Assembly: GCF_002899675.1 (NCBI RefSeq)
Contig: NZ_PKUU01000024.1
Span: 53,525-117,524, forward strand
Length of the DNA stretch: 64,000 nucleotides
Direction of reading: 5' to 3'
Source: Clostridium sp. chh4-2
Lineage (GTDB): Bacteria; Bacillota; Clostridia; Lachnospirales; Lachnospiraceae
Under the pieces are notes generated by a model that did no database searches, was not told the origin of the DNA, and worked only from the letters and a program-made list of their open reading frames with translations. Both the position numbers and the translations under genes were made by a program. The first letter of the stretch is position 1; each line of letters opens with the position of its first letter. Below, piece by piece: positions 33,663-41,400 of this stretch.

Positions 33663-35892
33663 TGATGATATCAAGATCATCCCCACCACAGGAAGGAATA
33701 ACTGCGGCGGCAGATGTATTATTCAGGCTCATGTGAAGGATGGAAAGATTATGAAGCTGACTACGGACACGAAAGAGGCGGCGGGAAGCGGTGTGCCGCT
33801 CTGTGCCTGTGCCAAAGGGCTTAATTATCATAAAACATTTTTAGGTGAAGACCGTCTGAAATATCCTATGAAGCGGATTGGAGAGAGAGGAGAAGGGCGG
33901 TTTCAGCGGATTTCCTGGGAAGAAGCTGTAACAATTATTGCTGAGGAATGGATGCGTATCCGGGATACCTATGGGCCGGGTTCCCGTTATGTGAATTATG
34001 CGACGGGAATCAGCGCCCTGATGAGGGGTAATAAACTGGCGAAGCGCCTTCTGTGCATGGACGGCGGTTTCCTGGATTCCTATAATTCTTACAGCACCGC
34101 ATGCATCCGGCAGGCCACGAATCTGATGTATGGAACAGGTGAGACGGGAAATAGTCTGGAAGATTTGCTGAACACAAACCTGATTATCCTTTGGGGCCAT
34201 AACCCGGCTGAAACAAAATTTGACAGCGGGACCATGTATTATCTTAGGAAAGCGGTGGAAAAAGGAATTCCGGTCATAGGTGTTGATCCCAGGGAAAATG
34301 ACACCATCCGCCAGTTGGGCGCGGAATGGATAGCCATCCGCCCTGCCACGGACAGCGCGATGATGGACGCCATGGCATATGTGATTGCAGAGGAAGGGCT
34401 TTTAGATCAGGAATTTCTGGACCGGTGTTGCCTTGGATTTGACGGCAGCCATATGCCGGAAGGGATTGACCCGTCAGAATCCTATCTGTCCTATTTAAAC
34501 GGAGAAAAGGACGGCATCAGGAAAACTCCGGAATGGGCGGAACCCATAACAGGAGTGGATGCCAAAACGATCCGTTCTCTAGCCATCCGTTATGCAACGG
34601 CCAAGCCGGCTGCCTTGATCCAGGGGTACGGGGCCCAGCGCCATGCTTATGGGGAACAGAGTACCAGGGGAGGAATTGTATTGGCATGCATGACCGGAAA
34701 TGTGGGGATTTCCGGAGGATGGGCCAGCGGAACCGCAGACTGCACCCGTCACAAAAACCCTGAATTTCCATCCCCGGCCAACCCTTACCAGAAGAAGATC
34801 CCGGTATTTTTATGGACGGATGCCGTTAAACGGGGACATGAGATGACGGATCTGGATGGAGTGACAGGAGGCAAAAAACTGGATTCAGACATCAAGATGA
34901 TCATCAATCTGGCCGGCAACTGTCTGATCAATCAGCACAGCGATATTAACAGGACGGCAGAGCTTTTAAAGGACACGAAAAAATGTGAATTTATTCTGTG
35001 CAGCGACCTGTTCATGACCTCCAGCGCCAAATTCGCGGATATCCTGCTTCCCGGCACTTCCATGTTCGAAGGTGAAAATATTACAATGCCGTGGCTGTAC
35101 GGTGATTTTCTGGGATTCAACAATAAAGTGATTCCGCCGTTGTATGAAAGCCGGTTTGAATATGACTGGCTGGCGGAAGTGGCCGAAAAAATCGGATTAG
35201 GGGAAGAATTTACCCAAGGCCGGACTGCGGAGGAATGGCTGGAAACCATTTACAAGGAACTTCAGAAATCGGAGCCGGAACTGCCAGACTATGAGCAGTT
35301 TAAAGCTGCCGGTATTTACAGATATCAGAATAATCCGCGGGTGATCGCATTTGAAAAAGAATGCCAGGACCCGGTAAAACATCCGTTTCCGACAAAAAGC
35401 GGCCTGATTGAGATTTTCTCTCCTGAAATCTACAATACAAAATTTAAAGATTTCGTACCGGCAATTCCAAGATACGTGGAACCGCTGGAAGGCCCTATGG
35501 ACCCGTTAACGGAAAAATACCCGATCCAGCTGATCGGATGGCATACAAAGAGGCGCTGCCACAGCATCCACGACAATAACAAGGAACTTCACAAACTGGA
35601 TCCCCAAGCACTGTGGATGCACCCGGAAGACGCGGCCGCCCGCGGCATAAGCGATGGAAACATGGTTTTAGTGTGGAATGACCGAGGCAGAATCCAAATT
35701 CCCGTAAAAGTGACGGCACGCATCAAAAAAGGAGCTGCGGCCCTTGCCCAAGGCGCTTGGTACCAGCCGGGCCCGGACGGCACAGACCTGGCCGGCTCCA
35801 TCAATGTGCTTACCTCCCAAATGCCAACCACCTATGCCAAGGGAAATCCACAGCACACAAATTTAGTTGAAATCCGTAAAATTGTTATTTAA
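33652..35892 (+). CDS. Molybdopterin-dependent oxidoreductase (DMSO reductase family), orphan catalytic subunit
   Basis: 746 residues with the MopB domains of the DMSO reductase family: 'RNNCGGRCIIQAHVKDG' at the N-terminus, 'LIILWGHNPAET', 'GVDPRENDTIRQLG' and a C-terminal dinucleotide-binding barrel ('AAARGISDGNMVLVWNDRG'). C18 and C22 remain of the usual N-terminal cluster set. The expected first cysteine is Gly14 here, and a 'CAC' pair (C51, C53) lies downstream, so the [4Fe-4S] site may be altered. There is no Tat signal and no electron-transfer or membrane subunit gene beside it. ATG 33652 overlaps the HAD gene. The final Ile-Val-Ile and stop lie in the end of palindromic element copy 3. 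Confidence 0.85.
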   Translation: MDCNDDIKIIPTTGRNNCGGRCIIQAHVKDGKIMKLTTDTKEAAGSGVPLCACAKGLNYHKTFLGEDRLKYPMKRIGERGEGRFQRISWEEAVTIIAEEWMRIRDTYGPGSRYVNYATGISALMRGNKLAKRLLCMDGGFLDSYNSYSTACIRQATNLMYGTGETGNSLEDLLNTNLIILWGHNPAETKFDSGTMYYLRKAVEKGIPVIGVDPRENDTIRQLGAEWIAIRPATDSAMMDAMAYVIAEEGLLDQEFLDRCCLGFDGSHMPEGIDPSESYLSYLNGEKDGIRKTPEWAEPITGVDAKTIRSLAIRYATAKPAALIQGYGAQRHAYGEQSTRGGIVLACMTGNVGISGGWASGTADCTRHKNPEFPSPANPYQKKIPVFLWTDAVKRGHEMTDLDGVTGGKKLDSDIKMIINLAGNCLINQHSDINRTAELLKDTKKCEFILCSDLFMTSSAKFADILLPGTSMFEGENITMPWLYGDFLGFNNKVIPPLYESRFEYDWLAEVAEKIGLGEEFTQGRTAEEWLETIYKELQKSEPELPDYEQFKAAGIYRYQNNPRVIAFEKECQDPVKHPFPTKSGLIEIFSPEIYNTKFKDFVPAIPRYVEPLEGPMDPLTEKYPIQLIGWHTKRRCHSIHDNNKELHKLDPQALWMHPEDAAARGISDGNMVLVWNDRGRIQIPVKVTARIKKGAAALAQGAWYQPGPDGTDLAGSINVLTSQMPTTYAKGNPQHTNLVEIRKIVI

Positions 35893-35911
35893 CTGAGTTG
35901 ACGAAAGGTAC

Positions 35912-36263
35912 GCACGAAATCGGGATGCGGGGAAGGAAGAGGCGGTCTTTACGGGACCCCGGGCTGGGGGAAACGAAAAAAGGCCAATTGGGATTCGGGA
36001 TTCGCCCCTAAGTGATACTAAGACCCGCAAGTACAGAAAGAGACAGGATCGCGCCCATTTGCAGTGAACTCCTTATGACTTCACTGCTCAAGGGGCGCTT
36101 AGAAACTGATTCGGAATTCAGTTTCTACCTGTCTCTTTCTGTACTTGCGTGCCTAAGAATCACTAAAGGGGTTCCATACGCTCCCAATTATCCTTTTTTC
36201 GTTCCCCCCAGCCCGGGGTCCCGTAAAGACCGCCTCTTCCTTCCCCGCATCCCGATTCCGTGC
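35912..36263 (-). repeat. Hairpin 2 of element copy 3
   Basis: Arms of about 82 bp (35912-35993 and 36182-36263) pair with four mismatches. The arm sequence is unlike copies 1 and 2 over most of its length. The head holds branch a (36051-36098) and b (36101-36126); in element orientation this is b then a, as in copy 1. Confidence 0.8.
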
Positions 36264-36428
36264 TGGTTTTCGTCGGCCTGGTTAAAAACAATAGATGTGC
36301 TTAGGTAGTTGTATAGAACCGCATTTACATAGATCTTCAAGGGATTTTCAGAAATGCCTTCATGGTTGATGTAAAAACTTACTCACTACTCCACCAAATC
36401 TTTTTTACCCTTAGCTAGCCAAGCAGCA

Positions 36429-36723
36429 GCCGGAAAGAAGGGGAAGCCCAGGCGGGCGGCGGAAGTAATCAGCGAAATGGGATCGTATGGAACCCCTTAG
36501 ATGTACTTAGATCCGCAAGAACAAAAAGAGACAGGTAGAAACTGAATTCCAAATCAGGTTCTAAGCGCCCCTTGAGCAGTGAAGTCATCAGGAGTTCACT
36601 GCGAATGGGCGCGGTCCTGTCTCTTTTTGTCCTTGCGGGTCTTAGTACATCTTAGGGGCGAATCCCGAATCCCATTTTGCCGATTACTTCCGCCGCCCGC
36701 CTGGGCTTCCCCTTCTTTCCGGC
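36429..36723 (-). repeat. Hairpin 1 of element copy 3
   Basis: Arms of 54 bp (36429-36482 and 36670-36723) with two mismatches. Branch b is 36537-36562 and branch a 36565-36612; in element orientation a then b, as in hairpin 1 of the other copies. The outer 15 bp (GCCGGAAAGAAGGGG) are shared with copy 1. Confidence 0.8.
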
Positions 36724-36762
36724 GTACCTTAGTCCACTAAATAAAGATTTTCTCATTTAAGA

Positions 36763-36790
36763 TTGATGTATCTGTATTTGGTGCTATAAT
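36763..36790 (+). promoter_or_regulatory. MATE gene promoter
   Basis: TTGATG (36763-36768), 16-bp spacer, TATAAT (36785-36790), immediately downstream of element copy 3. Confidence 0.75.
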
Positions 36791-36833
36791 GTATTTATGT
36801 GAGTACAAAGATCAGGGGATAAAGGGTAAGAGC

Positions 36834-38201
36834 GTGGAGAATAAGATAACAAAATCATTACAAGAGAACTCGGAGTACATAAAGACAGCGGCTAATATGG
36901 CTTGGCCGGCGGTGTTGGAATCGTTTTTTGTGGCATTTGCCGGAATGGTCGATTCCCTGATGGTTAGTTCCATCGGGGCTTATGCGGTGGCTGCGGTAGG
37001 ACTTACGACCCAGCCTAAATTTATCGGTTTAGCATTATTTATTGCCAACAACGTGGCAGTTTCTGCAATTGTGGCCAGGAGGAAAGGGCAGCAGGACAGA
37101 AAAAGCGCCAATCAGACCATGATGATTTCTCTTATGTATGTGGTCATTATAGGAACACTGGTCAGCGCAGCCTGTGTGTATTTTGCAGATCCGATTATCA
37201 ATTTATGCGGTGCCGGGCCGGATACTCATGAAAGTGCGGTTATCTATTTTCAGATTATTATGGGCGGCATGATGTTTAATATCATATCCTTAGCGATTAA
37301 TGCGGCACAGCGTGGTTCCGGCAAGACGAAGATTGCCATGAAAACCAATGTGACGGCCAATGTAGTCAATATGATCGGCAATTATCTGCTGATCGGCGGT
37401 AAGTTCGGTTTCCCGGCGCTGGGAATCCGCGGTGCGGCTTTGGCTACTGTTTTCGGAACGTTTGTGGCCTGCTGTATGAGCATCGCATCCATTTTGTCTA
37501 AAGACAGTTTTGTCAGCATTCCTTATATTATAAAAGAAAAAGTGAAGCCGACCATTGCGCCTGTGCGGAGTATGGTGAGAATCGGTTCCAATATCTTCAT
37601 CGAGCAGATCCTCATGAGAGTCGGCTTTATGTCGGTTGCGGTGATGGCTGCTAAACTGGGAACGGATGCATTTGCGGCTCATCAGGTGGGGATGAATGTT
37701 ATGAGTTTATCCTTTTCGTTTGGAGACGGCATGCAGGTGGCTGCGGTGGCTTTAATCGGGCAGAGTTTGGGAGAACAGAACCCGGAGATGGCCAAGCTGT
37801 ACGGAAAAATCTGTCAGAGAATGGGGAATGTGATCTCTGTCATTCTGTCGGTCTTTTACCTGTTCTGCGGACATTTTCTGTTCAGCCTTTATTTTAAGGA
37901 AGAACATATCATAGCTATGGGAGTTATGATTATGAAGATCGTTATGATTATCGTTCTGCTTCAGATCGCTCAGGTGATCTATATGGGATGTCTGAGGGGA
38001 GCGGGGGATGTGCTTTTCACCACTGTGGCATCCACCATCAGCGTGACGCTGGTTCGTCCGTTGTTTTCCTATCTGTTCTGCTATGTGATGGGGATGGGAA
38101 TAATTGGAATTTGGCTGGGGGTTGTATCGGATCAGTTCTGCCGTTTTGTTCTGACCACATGGAGGTTTAAGTCGGGCGTGTGGACAAAAGTTAAAATCTG
38201 A
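36834..38201 (+). CDS. MATE-family efflux transporter
   Basis: A 455-residue membrane protein with twelve hydrophobic segments in two similar halves. 'MAWPAVLESFFVAFAGMVDSLMVS' region at the start and 'ALGIRGAALATVFGTF' are typical of the MATE (NorM/DinF) fold. It would export cationic drugs or metabolites in exchange for Na+ or H+. I choose GTG 36834 with AAAGGG seven bases upstream, since the in-frame ATG at 36789 falls inside the -10 box. It stands alone between element copy 3 and the leuB leader. Confidence 0.9.
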   Translation: MENKITKSLQENSEYIKTAANMAWPAVLESFFVAFAGMVDSLMVSSIGAYAVAAVGLTTQPKFIGLALFIANNVAVSAIVARRKGQQDRKSANQTMMISLMYVVIIGTLVSAACVYFADPIINLCGAGPDTHESAVIYFQIIMGGMMFNIISLAINAAQRGSGKTKIAMKTNVTANVVNMIGNYLLIGGKFGFPALGIRGAALATVFGTFVACCMSIASILSKDSFVSIPYIIKEKVKPTIAPVRSMVRIGSNIFIEQILMRVGFMSVAVMAAKLGTDAFAAHQVGMNVMSLSFSFGDGMQVAAVALIGQSLGEQNPEMAKLYGKICQRMGNVISVILSVFYLFCGHFLFSLYFKEEHIIAMGVMIMKIVMIIVLLQIAQVIYMGCLRGAGDVLFTTVASTISVTLVRPLFSYLFCYVMGMGIIGIWLGVVSDQFCRFVLTTWRFKSGVWTKVKI

Positions 38202-38549
38202 TTCCGATTTGCAGGCAGAAAACGCTCAGGAATGAGCGGTAAGGTATCGGGCCGCAGAAGCGGTCCGCCGCAGACGAAGAGTCCCTCAAATGGGATTCTT
38301 TCTTAAATAGAAAGACAGATAAAAGCTCATCCGGCCGGCCTAAAAGAAAATTCCTTCACGAAATATAAAACTCCGATATAGATTTACCTTCATATCATAA
38401 CGTCAGGTTATGAACCTGATTCCAATCTTGTATATCCCAATCTGCAAAAATCACTTGCTAATAGTTGAAATCTCCCAGTAAATGCGATATTATGTAAAGA
38501 AACAATTGCGACATAACCGCGAGAAATGAAGAATAAGGGAGACATTTGT
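38202..38549 (+). promoter_or_regulatory. leuB upstream region with promoter and small hairpins
   Basis: Promoter TTGAAA (38465-38470), 17 bp, TATTAT (38488-38493). Upstream are small hairpins: CGCTC/GAGCG (about 38223), TCTTTC/GAAAGA (about 38299) and TCAGGTT/AACCTGA (about 38402). I see no T-box or other riboswitch core and no leader peptide rich in Leu, Ile or Val. No gene is seen in this 348-bp gap. Confidence 0.6.
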
Positions 38550-39635
38550 ATGGATTATAATGTAGTTACCATTTCAGGCGATGGGATAGGACCTGAGATT
38601 GTCAGGGAAGCCTGTAAGGTATTAGACAAGGTGGGGCAGGTATACGGCCATACATTTAACTATACCGAAGTGCTGATGGGAGGATGTTCCATCGATGCAT
38701 ACGGAGTGCCTCTTACGGACGAGGCATTGGAAACAGCGAAAAAGAGTGATGCGGTTTTGCTTGGCGCCGTAGGCGGCAATGTGGGCAATTCCAGATGGTA
38801 CGATGTGGCACCAAACCTGAGACCTGAAGCAGGATTGTTAGCCATCCGCAAAGGTCTTAATTTATTTGCAAATATCCGTCCGGCTTACCTTTATAAAGAA
38901 CTGGCCGAGGCGTGCCCGCTGAAGAAAGAGATTATCGGCGATGGTTTTGATATGGTGATTATGAGAGAGCTGACAGGCGGCATTTACTTCGGAGAGCGCC
39001 ATACGGAAGAAGTGAATGGAGTCATGAAAGCCACCGACACGCTTACATATGACGAGAATGAGATCAGAAGAATTGCAATTAAGGCATTTGACATTGCCAT
39101 GAAGCGCAGAAAACAGGTGATCAGCGTGGATAAGGCCAATGTGCTGGATTCATCGAGACTTTGGAGAAAAGTGGTGGAAGAGGTTGCGAAAGATTATCCT
39201 GAAGTAACGTTAAGCCACATGCTTGTCGATAACTGTGCAATGCAGCTGGTCATGAATCCGAAGCAGTTTGACGTGGTGCTGACAGAGAATATGTTCGGAG
39301 ACATTTTATCGGATGAGGCCAGCATGATCACCGGCTCCATCGGCATGCTGTCATCCGCCAGTTTAAATGAAAGCAAATTCGGAATGTACGAGCCGAGCCA
39401 TGGTTCCGCACCGGATATTGCCGGAAAAGATATAGCGAATCCGATAGCGACCATCCTTTCGGCAGCGATGATGCTCCGTTATTCCTTCGATCTGGACAAA
39501 GAGGCGGATGCCATCGAAGCTGCAGTCCAGAATGTGCTGACAGAGGGGTACCGCACTGTGGATATCATGTCCGAGGGCTGTGTTCAGACAGGCACCGCAA
39601 AGATGGGCGATCTGATCGCAGAACGGATCGGTTAA
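38550..39635 (+). CDS. leuB: 3-isopropylmalate dehydrogenase
   Basis: 361 residues, the usual LeuB length. 'ISGDGIGPEIVREACKVL' opens the protein, 'LLGAVGGNVG' and the substrate-binding 'TGGIYFGER' follow, and 'NMFGDILSDEASMITGSIGMLSSASL' and 'EPSHGSAPDIAGKDIANP' form the metal and NAD sites. It oxidises and decarboxylates 3-isopropylmalate in leucine synthesis. leuA, leuC and leuD are not adjacent. ATG 38550 follows AAGGGAGA. It starts a branched-chain amino acid operon with ilvD 24 bp downstream. Confidence 0.96.
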   Translation: MDYNVVTISGDGIGPEIVREACKVLDKVGQVYGHTFNYTEVLMGGCSIDAYGVPLTDEALETAKKSDAVLLGAVGGNVGNSRWYDVAPNLRPEAGLLAIRKGLNLFANIRPAYLYKELAEACPLKKEIIGDGFDMVIMRELTGGIYFGERHTEEVNGVMKATDTLTYDENEIRRIAIKAFDIAMKRRKQVISVDKANVLDSSRLWRKVVEEVAKDYPEVTLSHMLVDNCAMQLVMNPKQFDVVLTENMFGDILSDEASMITGSIGMLSSASLNESKFGMYEPSHGSAPDIAGKDIANPIATILSAAMMLRYSFDLDKEADAIEAAVQNVLTEGYRTVDIMSEGCVQTGTAKMGDLIAERIG

Positions 39636-39659
39636 GAAGAACAGGAATGGAGGATTAAG

Positions 39660-41321
39660 ATGAAAAGTGATAATGTAAAATGTGGGATGCAGCAGGCGCC
39701 CCACCGTTCCTTATTCAATGCGTTAGGTATGACAAAAGAGGAGATGGATAAGCCGTTAGTAGGTATTGTAAGCTCCTTTAACGAGATAGTTCCGGGGCAT
39801 ATGAACCTGGATAAGATTGTGGAAGCCGTAAAATTGGGAGTTGCCATGGCAGGCGGAACACCGGTTGTATTTCCGGCGATCGCAGTCTGCGACGGAATTG
39901 CCATGGGACATATCGGAATGAAATATTCCCTGGTAACCAGAGATCTGATTGCGGACTCCACGGAATGTATGGCGTTGGCCCATCAGTTCGATGCGCTGGT
40001 CATGGTTCCGAACTGTGATAAGAATGTACCGGGACTTTTGATGGCTGCGGCACGCGTTAATGTACCCACAGTGTTCGTCAGCGGCGGTCCGATGTTAGCA
40101 GGCCATGTACACGGACAGAAAACAAGCCTTTCCAGCATGTTTGAGGCGGTAGGTTCCTATACAGCCGGTACGATGAGCGCTGAAGAAGTGGAAGAATTTG
40201 AAAATAAAGCCTGCCCGACCTGCGGTTCCTGTTCCGGTATGTATACGGCCAACAGCATGAACTGTCTGACGGAAGTTCTGGGCATGGGATTGCAGGGCAA
40301 CGGAACCATTCCGGCCGTTTACTCCGAGCGCATTAAGCTGGCAAAACATGCCGGTATGGCCGTTATGGAGATGTACAGAAAGAATATCTGTCCCCGTGAC
40401 ATCATGACGAAGAAAGCGTTTATGAATGCCCTCACCATGGATATGGCGCTGGGATGCAGCACCAACAGCATGCTTCACCTTCCGGCAATCGCTCATGAAG
40501 CAGGAGTAGAGTTGAACGTGGACATTGCCAATGAGATCAGTTCCAAGACGCCGAACCTGTGTCACCTGGCTCCGGCAGGACATACATATATTGAAGAATT
40601 AAATGAAGCCGGCGGCATTTACGCCGTTATGAATGAGATCAGCAAGCTGGGACTTCTGAACCTGGACTGCATGACCGTGACCGGCAAAACCGTAGGAGAA
40701 AATATCAAAAATTGCGTCAACCGGAATCCGGAAGTTATCCGCCCGGCGGAAAATCCATATTCATCGACCGGCGGCATCGCAGTGCTTCGCGGAAACTTAG
40801 CGCCTGATTCCTGCGTAGTAAAACGTTCCGCAGTGGCGCCTGAGATGCTGAAGCATGAAGGGCCTGCCAGAGTATTTGACTGCGAAGAAGATGCGATCGA
40901 AGCCATCAAAGGCGGTAAAATTGTAGCAGGAGATGTGGTTGTAATCCGATATGAAGGGCCAAAAGGCGGTCCTGGTATGAGAGAGATGCTGAATCCGACC
41001 TCGGCAATTGCCGGTATGGGGCTGGGCTCCAGCGTAGCACTGATTACGGACGGCCGTTTCAGCGGCGCTTCCAGAGGCGCTTCCATCGGCCATGTATCTC
41101 CGGAAGCTGCGGTGGGCGGACCGATTGCCCTGGTGGAGGAAGGCGATATCATCGAGATCGATATCAATGCCAATACCATCAATATGAGAGTTTCCGAGGA
41201 AGAACTGGCTGCAAGAAAAGCAAAATGGCAGCCCAGAACTCCACAGGTGACCACCGGATATCTGAAACGTTATGCGAAACTGGTAACGTCAGCTGACCGG
41301 GGCGCTGTATTAGAAGCGTAA
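39660..41321 (+). CDS. ilvD: Dihydroxyacid dehydratase
   Basis: 553 residues. It dehydrates dihydroxyisovalerate and dihydroxymethylvalerate to the keto acids in valine and isoleucine synthesis. Fe-S cysteines are visible in 'NCDKNVPGLLMAA' and 'CPTCGSCSGMYTANSMNCL', and 'GCSTNSMLHLPAIAHEAG' and 'ITDGRFSGASRGASIGHVSPEAA' are family signatures. A GGAGG site precedes the ATG. An 80-bp gap separates it from ilvB. Confidence 0.97.
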   Translation: MKSDNVKCGMQQAPHRSLFNALGMTKEEMDKPLVGIVSSFNEIVPGHMNLDKIVEAVKLGVAMAGGTPVVFPAIAVCDGIAMGHIGMKYSLVTRDLIADSTECMALAHQFDALVMVPNCDKNVPGLLMAAARVNVPTVFVSGGPMLAGHVHGQKTSLSSMFEAVGSYTAGTMSAEEVEEFENKACPTCGSCSGMYTANSMNCLTEVLGMGLQGNGTIPAVYSERIKLAKHAGMAVMEMYRKNICPRDIMTKKAFMNALTMDMALGCSTNSMLHLPAIAHEAGVELNVDIANEISSKTPNLCHLAPAGHTYIEELNEAGGIYAVMNEISKLGLLNLDCMTVTGKTVGENIKNCVNRNPEVIRPAENPYSSTGGIAVLRGNLAPDSCVVKRSAVAPEMLKHEGPARVFDCEEDAIEAIKGGKIVAGDVVVIRYEGPKGGPGMREMLNPTSAIAGMGLGSSVALITDGRFSGASRGASIGHVSPEAAVGGPIALVEEGDIIEIDINANTINMRVSEEELAARKAKWQPRTPQVTTGYLKRYAKLVTSADRGAVLEA

Positions 41322-41400
41322 ACCGTTCGGTCAGGACGGCAGTGACATCAACCCGCCCCGTCGGATTGAATCAGGAGAAAGAACAAGGAGTAGGGAATAT

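Larger units (their letters stand above)
35880..36750 (-). repeat. Palindromic element copy 3 (full length, inverted)
   Basis: An 871-bp element in the opposite orientation to copies 1 and 2. Reading + strand, the right-end sequence AATTGTTATTTAACTGAG comes first (35880), then hairpin 2, a shortened spacer with one 42-bp unit (about 36340-36380), hairpin 1, and the left-end sequence TAAATAAAGATTT (to 36750). It begins inside the 3' end of the molybdopterin oxidoreductase gene, supplying its stop codon, and ends 13 bp before the MATE promoter. Confidence 0.85.

Noticed and set aside
36012..36308. 98-codon frame in element copy 3
   Set aside because: Begins in the head of hairpin 2 with no ribosome site; the sequence similarity to frames in other copies is explained by DNA-level repeat conservation.
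36789..36833. Upstream ATG start for the MATE protein
   Set aside because: It overlaps the TATAAT -10 hexamer, so it would not be in the transcript; GTG 36834 has a ribosome site.
38202..38549. T-box or leucine attenuator before leuB
   Set aside because: No T-box core (AGGGTGGNACCGCG) and no short leader peptide with Leu codons; only small unrelated hairpins.
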